NCBI GenBank assembly: GCA_030592525.1
Contig: JAUVIW010000008.1
Coordinates: 1-17,673, forward strand
From: an archaeon
Lineage (GTDB): Archaea > B1Sed10-29 > WALL01
DNA: 17,673 nucleotides
Reading direction: 5' to 3'
Positions 14,101-17,673 of the stretch are shown here, one piece after another. How positions within the stretch are numbered: position 1 is the stretch's first letter; the number at the start of each line of letters is the position of its first letter. Both the position numbers and the translations under genes were made by a program. The notes beneath the pieces are model-generated. The model was not told the DNA's origin. It saw nothing but the letters and a program-made list of their open reading frames with translations, and searched no databases.

Positions 14101-14966
14101 TGGAGACCAAGCACATACCCATATTCGCCGTCTTGATTTTGGTGCTCATACTCATAGTTTTCATGCCTTGGGATGCTGTCACTCCCGAAGCGCAGGTGCA
14201 GGCGTGCGCCGCTGACGAAGCGTGTATCGTGAGCGCGATGCAGAACTGTTCTCCCGCGAACTTTACTCGCGCACAGGACGGCGTCGTCACTTTCATCGCG
14301 GTCAATGGCGAGCAGGACGGCAAGTGTGAGGTGTTCATCAAGAACCTCGGCTCCATATTGGAGACGCCGTTCAACGGAACGAGCATGACTTGCATGATTT
14401 CCATAGGTGAGTCGGACATTAAGGCGATTGACTACGACAAGGCTTGCTCCGGCACGATGGCTGAGGTGTACAAAGATCTTGGCGAACTGATTGTGGAAGA
14501 GCAGGGCTTCTACAAAGAGTATGGCACCATGTGCGCCGAAGGTGTGTATTTGGACTCGGACAAGATACACTATGAAGTCATCGGCATAAGTGAAGTTGAG
14601 GGCAGGAGTGTTTGCCAGGTGGACATGCACCTCACCGTGCCTGAAATCGGCACGATAAAGCTAAGGTATATGTTCAACCGCACTGACGATGGCATGAAGG
14701 CAGTGTTCGAGTTGACTGGCAACCGCACGGGCATTAAGGCGAAGTGCGTTGGAGAGACAGAGGAGTACCATGGCTCGGCTGCAGCCGGTCTCTTCAAAGC
14801 GCCTGAAGGCGATATGGTGAACGGCACATATACATGCTACTATCACTTTGAGGTAATACCCATCGGCGCGCCGATAATGCACGTCGAGGCGTTTGCACAG
14901 GAAGGTGATGACATAATCGTCCTCGCGATAACTGATAGGGCTTCGTCGTACGACTATTATTTCTGA
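14100..14966 (+). CDS. Membrane-anchored extracellular protein with ten cysteines
   Basis: The protein is 288 aa. The N-terminal helix is IPIFAVLILVLILIVFMPW (about 7-25), probably an uncleaved anchor or signal. The rest is an extracellular domain with ten cysteines (CAADEAC, NCS, KCE, TCM, ACS, MCA, VCQ, KCV, TCYY), an even number that suggests disulfides, and several N-glycosylation sequons (NFT, NGT, NRT). The middle part has alternating strands such as GTIKLRYMFNRT. The ATG at 14100 overlaps the previous stop by one base (TGATG), with AAGGGGGG upstream. It may assist export, anchoring or folding of the upstream toxin, but the family is unknown. GC content returns to the high local value here. 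Confidence 0.7.
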   Translation: METKHIPIFAVLILVLILIVFMPWDAVTPEAQVQACAADEACIVSAMQNCSPANFTRAQDGVVTFIAVNGEQDGKCEVFIKNLGSILETPFNGTSMTCMISIGESDIKAIDYDKACSGTMAEVYKDLGELIVEEQGFYKEYGTMCAEGVYLDSDKIHYEVIGISEVEGRSVCQVDMHLTVPEIGTIKLRYMFNRTDDGMKAVFELTGNRTGIKAKCVGETEEYHGSAAAGLFKAPEGDMVNGTYTCYYHFEVIPIGAPIMHVEAFAQEGDDIIVLAITDRASSYDYYF

Positions 14967-15006
14967 GCTAGCGCTAAGCCACAATGAAAAAAGAACGGTT
15001 ACGATC

Positions 15007-15294
15007 TTATTCCTGGACAGTGAGCTTGCCGAAGCGGCCGGTTGACAATTGCTTGTCACCCTGGTACTCTCCGCACCAGCCGTTCTCAACAACTATCTTG
15101 TCGCCCTTCTTAATCTTGTCGACGTCCTGGTTCCAGAGAGTCATGTTGACCTCGCCTGTCTCGTCCTTTACCTTGACGTTCACGACACGGCCTGAACCAC
15201 GAGCGTTGCTCCAGTCACGGGCCTCGTCCATGTCAACAACCTCTAGCTCGATGTTGTCGACGGCTTTCCTTACTTCTAAGTCCTTTACCTGCAT
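15007..15294 (-). CDS. Single OB-fold ssDNA-binding protein (RPA/SOSS-B-like)
   Basis: This 95-aa protein is one OB fold. Strand 1 is NIELEVVDMDEARDW; SGRVVNVKVKDETGEVNMTLW follows, which is the hallmark GxVxxxxVxDETGxxxxxLW region of archaeal and eukaryotic RPA-like proteins; then KKGDKIVVENGWCGEYQGDKQ closes the barrel. The conserved Trp in NMTLWNQ stacks on ssDNA in this family. There is no zinc finger or acidic tail, so it is the short form. The leader has AGGTG a few bases before the ATG. It is divergent from the CBS gene and convergent with the ten-cysteine gene. The role is ssDNA binding in replication or repair. Confidence 0.88.
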   Translation of the reverse strand: MQVKDLEVRKAVDNIELEVVDMDEARDWSNARGSGRVVNVKVKDETGEVNMTLWNQDVDKIKKGDKIVVENGWCGEYQGDKQLSTGRFGKLTVQE

Positions 15295-15332
15295 GTAGAA
15301 ACACCTACGGAGCTATCTTGTCGGGGCAATGG

Positions 15333-15340
15333 TTTAAATA
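15333..15340. promoter_or_regulatory. Shared TATA box for the CBS-domain and OB-fold genes
   Basis: TTTAAATA, containing the palindrome TTTAAA, is centred about 27 nt before the ATG at 15364 (leaderless CBS gene). On the other strand it would give the OB-fold mRNA a short leader of about 16 nt containing its AGGTG site. Confidence 0.55.
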
Positions 15341-15363
15341 CTTTTGCTTTGTATCTTTCCGAC

Positions 15364-15825
15364 ATGGAAGTCCAAGACGTGATGAACAAGCGCCCCATAA
15401 GAGTGCGTAAGGGTGACTACATACTGGATATAGTCAAGAAATTCCAGGACAAGCGCATCAGGGCCGCCCCTGTGTGCGACGGCGACACCCTGCTCGGCGT
15501 CGTGAGCGAGAAGGACATCCTTGACTTCATGGAGGTCCATGAGTTTGGCACCAAGCTATGGCTGCCTGCGCCGTTCGACTTCATTGAGGCCGTGCTTTCC
15601 GCGAAAGAGGAAGTGCATGAGGTGGAGCTGGATTTCGCGAAGCTCAAGAAGGCTACTGCCGAAGAGATAATGGGCGAGTACCCCAAGGTGGTGTCGCCAG
15701 AGGACCACGTGAGCAAGGTCGCGGACATAATGAGCGAGTACACTGAAACACTCGTGCCCGTACTAGAGAACGATAAGCTGGTCGGCATTGTCACGCGAAC
15801 CGACCTGATCAAGACGCTTCTTTGA
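15364..15825 (+). CDS. Two-CBS-domain protein
   Basis: This 153-aa cytoplasmic protein is made of two CBS motifs. CBS1 is about residues 4-57 (VQDVMNKRPIRVRKGDYILD; RIRAAPVCDGDTLLGVVSEKD). A helical linker follows, and CBS2 is about 99-153 (TAEEIMGEYPKVVSPEDHVS; TLVPVLENDKLVGIVTRTDLI). CBS pairs bind adenosine nucleotides such as AMP, ATP or SAM and act as sensors. There is no attached effector domain, so this is a stand-alone module. The ATG at 15364 fits a leaderless mRNA; an in-frame TTG at 15349 lies upstream of the predicted transcription start. The cupin gene follows after 4 nt, likely cotranscribed. Confidence 0.92.
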   Translation: MEVQDVMNKRPIRVRKGDYILDIVKKFQDKRIRAAPVCDGDTLLGVVSEKDILDFMEVHEFGTKLWLPAPFDFIEAVLSAKEEVHEVELDFAKLKKATAEEIMGEYPKVVSPEDHVSKVADIMSEYTETLVPVLENDKLVGIVTRTDLIKTLL

Positions 15826-15829
15826 TACC

Positions 15830-16186
15830 ATGAAATTCATTAAGGCCACTGATGGCAAGTGGCTGCACGGAAAGCACGGGATGAACTACAGCAAGAAAGT
15901 CCTCCTTGATGACGTGCCGAAGACAATCAACCTCGTGCAGGATGTGATCGTGCCTGCCGGCGGCTTCGTGCCGCCGCACGCGCACGGCCACGCCGAGGTC
16001 TTCTACGCTGTCAGCGGCAGCGTAACCATGCTTGTTGCCGGTGAGGAGCTGGAGCTCTCGCTTGGTGATGTTGTTGTCGTTGATGCGGAAGAGGAGCACT
16101 CCTTCAAAAACACTTTTTCTGGGGAGTTCCGCATGCTCGTCCTGAAAGCGAATTTCACGCCTGACGAAGCCATTCTCCGCGAGTAA
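15830..16186 (+). CDS. Small cupin-fold protein
   Basis: This 118-aa single-domain cupin has motif 1 as GGFVPPHAHGHAEVFYAVSG (about 44-63), with the HxH and following Glu that bind metal. Motif 2 is GDVVVVDAEEEHSFKN, with the conserved His and Asn. The metal site is complete, so it is probably active or ligand-binding rather than degenerate. The substrate cannot be told from sequence; relatives include isomerases, dioxygenases and sugar-binding proteins. It starts 4 nt after the CBS gene and is convergent with the lipid kinase gene, with only 3 nt between their stops. Confidence 0.88.
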   Translation: MKFIKATDGKWLHGKHGMNYSKKVLLDDVPKTINLVQDVIVPAGGFVPPHAHGHAEVFYAVSGSVTMLVAGEELELSLGDVVVVDAEEEHSFKNTFSGEFRMLVLKANFTPDEAILRE

Positions 16187-16189
16187 TCT

Positions 16190-16804
16190 TTATGGGATGA
16201 GCAGCCACGAGTAAGTTATCACCATTGCGCTAGCACTCAGCACGGGTATCGTGAAGTTGTCATCCAGCTTGATGTATGCTTCGGCGAGCATTCCTATCAG
16301 CGACCCGGTGAAAGCAACGGCGATGGCTGTCTCGGTTCCCAGGGGCTGCAGCACAACCGCTGCCGCGATGAACGCGAACGAAAACCCTATGAGTGACCCG
16401 CGATAGCTTTTGGTCGTGGTGCGCGGGAGCTTGCGCTTCCCTATCTTCCTTCCGACGCCGGTGCACAAAGAATCGCCTATGGCGATGATGAGCATTGTGG
16501 CGACAATGATTTCCTTGGGCACGCTTGCCACGAGCCCGAAGATTACGAACACCGTGAGCACGCCGGCGAAGTACCACGGCAGCCCCGAGGCAATGCGCTT
16601 GCCCTTTCGCTCTGTGTGCTTGATGAGCTTGTTGACCAGCATAAAGTCCCTTCCGTGCTCCAGCTGCTTGCGGAAGAAGAACGTGAGCCCTGCTGCTGTT
16701 GCGAGCAGTGCGAACCCCCATTGTAGTGGCAGGAACCACACGGCGGCGGCGAACATTATGCCGCTGACGCCGTGGACTGCCTGGCGCTTGGTCTCTAAGT
16801 GCAT
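16190..16804 (-). CDS. SEC59/DGK1-family CTP-dependent polyprenol or lipid kinase
   Basis: This 204-aa membrane protein has about six hydrophobic segments. The family signature is complete: GDSLCTGVGRKIGKRKLP, then KSYRGSLIGFSFAF, and near the end AEAYIKLDDNFTIPVLSA. These match the GDxxA..G+..G, KSxeGSxxgF and E...DDNxxIP motifs of dolichol kinase, DGK1 diacylglycerol kinase and phytol kinase. In archaea such enzymes probably phosphorylate dolichol for N-glycosylation or salvage isoprenoid alcohols. The acidic DDN motif is a likely catalytic element. ATG at 16804 fits a leaderless mRNA from a TATA box near 16827-16836. Confidence 0.85.
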   Translation of the reverse strand: MHLETKRQAVHGVSGIMFAAAVWFLPLQWGFALLATAAGLTFFFRKQLEHGRDFMLVNKLIKHTERKGKRIASGLPWYFAGVLTVFVIFGLVASVPKEIIVATMLIIAIGDSLCTGVGRKIGKRKLPRTTTKSYRGSLIGFSFAFIAAAVVLQPLGTETAIAVAFTGSLIGMLAEAYIKLDDNFTIPVLSASAMVITYSWLLIP

Positions 16805-16810
16805 ATCTTC

Positions 16811-16836
16811 GTTTAAGGGGGAATTCCTTTAAAAAA
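16811..16836. promoter_or_regulatory. Overlapping divergent TATA elements
   Basis: GTTTAAGG at 16811-16818 is spaced for the plus-strand GTG start at 16840. CTTTAAAAAA at 16827-16836, read on the minus strand, is spaced for the ATG at 16804. Both transcripts would be leaderless. Confidence 0.45.
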
Positions 16837-16839
16837 CTG

Positions 16840-17511
16840 GTGGTGGCTAACAATATTTGCCTGCCCACAGAGAAGAAGCCGTTGGAGAAGAAAATCCACG
16901 AGTTCTATACTACAAAGTCCATCAAGAAGCTCAGTGTGAGCGTGAAGCGAATCATCGAGAAAAAGGTTAAGCTAAACCCGAACATGTCCATGAAGGATTT
17001 TTGTGACCATCCCCATGCTAATGAAAACCATGAGGACATAAAGGGCGCAATAATCAATGGGCTGTCGCGTGCGTACCCCTCTGAAGGGGCGCAGCATGCG
17101 GATGCATTCATGGTGGAGATTGACGGGGAGTGGGATAAGCTTCCGAAGAAGTCCAAGGAAATTAAGAAGGGCGGTAAGAAAGAGCTCTTGCGCGACTCGC
17201 TTGAGGAAGAGGACTGGAAGCGCGAGTTTCCCTCGCAGGTGGTTTGGGGCAATAGCCATAAGCTCACAGAGGACATCCTCAAGAAGCTGGATATCGGGAG
17301 CTGGCACAAGGACAAGAACCGCCTGTTCACGAAAATCCGGCAGAGTCTCGGAAAGCTGTCTTACGGTGTCTCCGACAAAAGCATTAAGGCAGAGAGCATC
17401 GCTACTGCCGTTCACAAGGATATTGGTGGTATGCTTGACAAGGACCACCGGGACGTGCTCAAGAACTACGTGGTGAGCTCGCTCAAAGACATGCCCAAGG
17501 AAACCGAATAG
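16840..17511 (+). CDS. Unrecognised charged, helical protein
   Basis: This 223-aa protein is Lys/Glu-rich and predicted mostly helical, with no membrane segment. Notable parts are a basic start (KKIHEFYTTKSIKKLSVSVK), CDHPHANENHEDIKG with Cys and three His close together, KKSKEIKKGGKKELLRDSLE (very basic linker), and a C-terminal helical domain (WHKDKNRLFTKIRQSLGKLS; HRDVLKNYVVSSLKDM). The Cys/His group might bind metal, but the spacing is not a known finger. Start is GTG at 16840 or GTG at 16843; both lie about 27-30 nt after GTTTAAGG. No family is recognised; nucleic-acid binding is plausible from charge. A tRNA gene follows 36 nt downstream. Confidence 0.65.
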   Translation: MVANNICLPTEKKPLEKKIHEFYTTKSIKKLSVSVKRIIEKKVKLNPNMSMKDFCDHPHANENHEDIKGAIINGLSRAYPSEGAQHADAFMVEIDGEWDKLPKKSKEIKKGGKKELLRDSLEEEDWKREFPSQVVWGNSHKLTEDILKKLDIGSWHKDKNRLFTKIRQSLGKLSYGVSDKSIKAESIATAVHKDIGGMLDKDHRDVLKNYVVSSLKDMPKETE

Positions 17512-17513
17512 CT

Positions 17514-17521
17514 TTTTAAAG
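17514..17521 (+). promoter_or_regulatory. TATA box of the tRNA gene
   Basis: TTTTTAAA is centred about 30 nt before the tRNA 5' end at 17548, with a second AT-rich CTTTAAGG at 17524-17531. It begins 3 nt after the stop codon of the preceding gene. Confidence 0.5.
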
Positions 17522-17547
17522 CCCTTTAAGGAAAATAATGCACTCGT

Positions 17548-17662
17548 GGGCGTGTAGCTTAGTCTGGTCAGAGCGCCGGTCTTATATGGCCGCGCACTGG
17601 AACACCCGGTAGTGGCCGGGGATAACCGGAGGTCCCGAGTTCAAATCTCGGCACGCCCACCA
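17548..17662 (+). tRNA. tRNA with anticodon UAU (Ile), 37-nt intron, encoded CCA
   Basis: The cloverleaf is complete: acceptor GGGCGTG/CACGCCC with A73 followed by an encoded CCA (17660-17662), D arm GCTT/GAGC, anticodon stem CCGGT/ACCGG, and T arm CCGAG-TTCAAAT-CTCGG. A 37-nt intron (taken as 17587-17623) interrupts the loop. Because ATA occurs at both junctions, the mature loop CUUAUAA and anticodon UAU (17583-17585) are the same for several cut positions. A73 and the A37/A38 bases agree with isoleucine. The bulge-helix-bulge is not canonical: the central pairing would be CUUA against GGGG. Confidence 0.88.
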
Positions 17663-17673
17663 AACGTTCAAAA

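Overview
The window is archaeal and probably from a DPANN-type lineage. Both tRNA genes carry introns at position 37/38. Many genes have a TTTAAATA-like TATA box about 25-30 nt before the start codon and look leaderless, while genes inside operons use GGAGGTGA-like ribosome binding sites. The RPA/SSB-type OB protein, SEC59/DGK1-like lipid kinase, ArgRS and VirB4/PrgI/TrbC-type genes fit this. The DPANN label is an inference from gene content; no rRNA is present.

Left part (1-4320). The tail of an unrecognised protein is followed by a RHH/RelE-type toxin-antitoxin pair with an operator palindrome beside its TATA box. Between relE and an intron-containing tRNA-Arg(UCU) lies 146 nt of hairpin-rich, non-coding DNA that carries a partial copy of the tRNA 3' end. 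On the minus strand run argS, an AT-rich methyltransferase and that tRNA-Arg. A 116-codon unknown gene diverges from argS across one palindromic TATA box, and a small two-helix membrane protein faces it.

Centre (4360-10695, minus strand). Six tightly packed genes form a type IV secretion-like operon. In transcription order they are a membrane protein with a cytoplasmic wHTH-like tail, a TrbC/VirB2-type pilin, a 559-aa secreted and membrane-anchored surface protein, a VirB6/TrbL-like polytopic protein, a PrgI-like protein with an extra cytoplasmic domain, and a VirB4 ATPase.

Divergent cargo (10979-14966, plus strand). A 798-aa exported, cysteine-rich protein ends in a PD-(D/E)XK nuclease-like domain. 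It overlaps by 4 nt a cytoplasmic 242-aa protein, which overlaps by 1 nt a membrane-anchored ten-cysteine protein. GC content falls sharply across the nuclease end and the 242-aa gene and recovers in the third gene, as expected of a swapped toxin/immunity cassette. The main hypothesis is that the central operon builds a cell-surface machine that delivers or displays this polymorphic nuclease toxin, with the 242-aa protein as immunity. No relaxase, VirD4 or VirB11 gene is visible here, so conjugation is not supported by this window.

Right part (15007-17673). Ordinary genes follow: an OB-fold SSB-like protein divergent from a two-CBS-domain protein, a cupin, a SEC59/DGK1-type polyprenol/lipid kinase, a charged unknown protein, and an intron-containing tRNA with anticodon UAU (Ile), which is uncommon in archaea.
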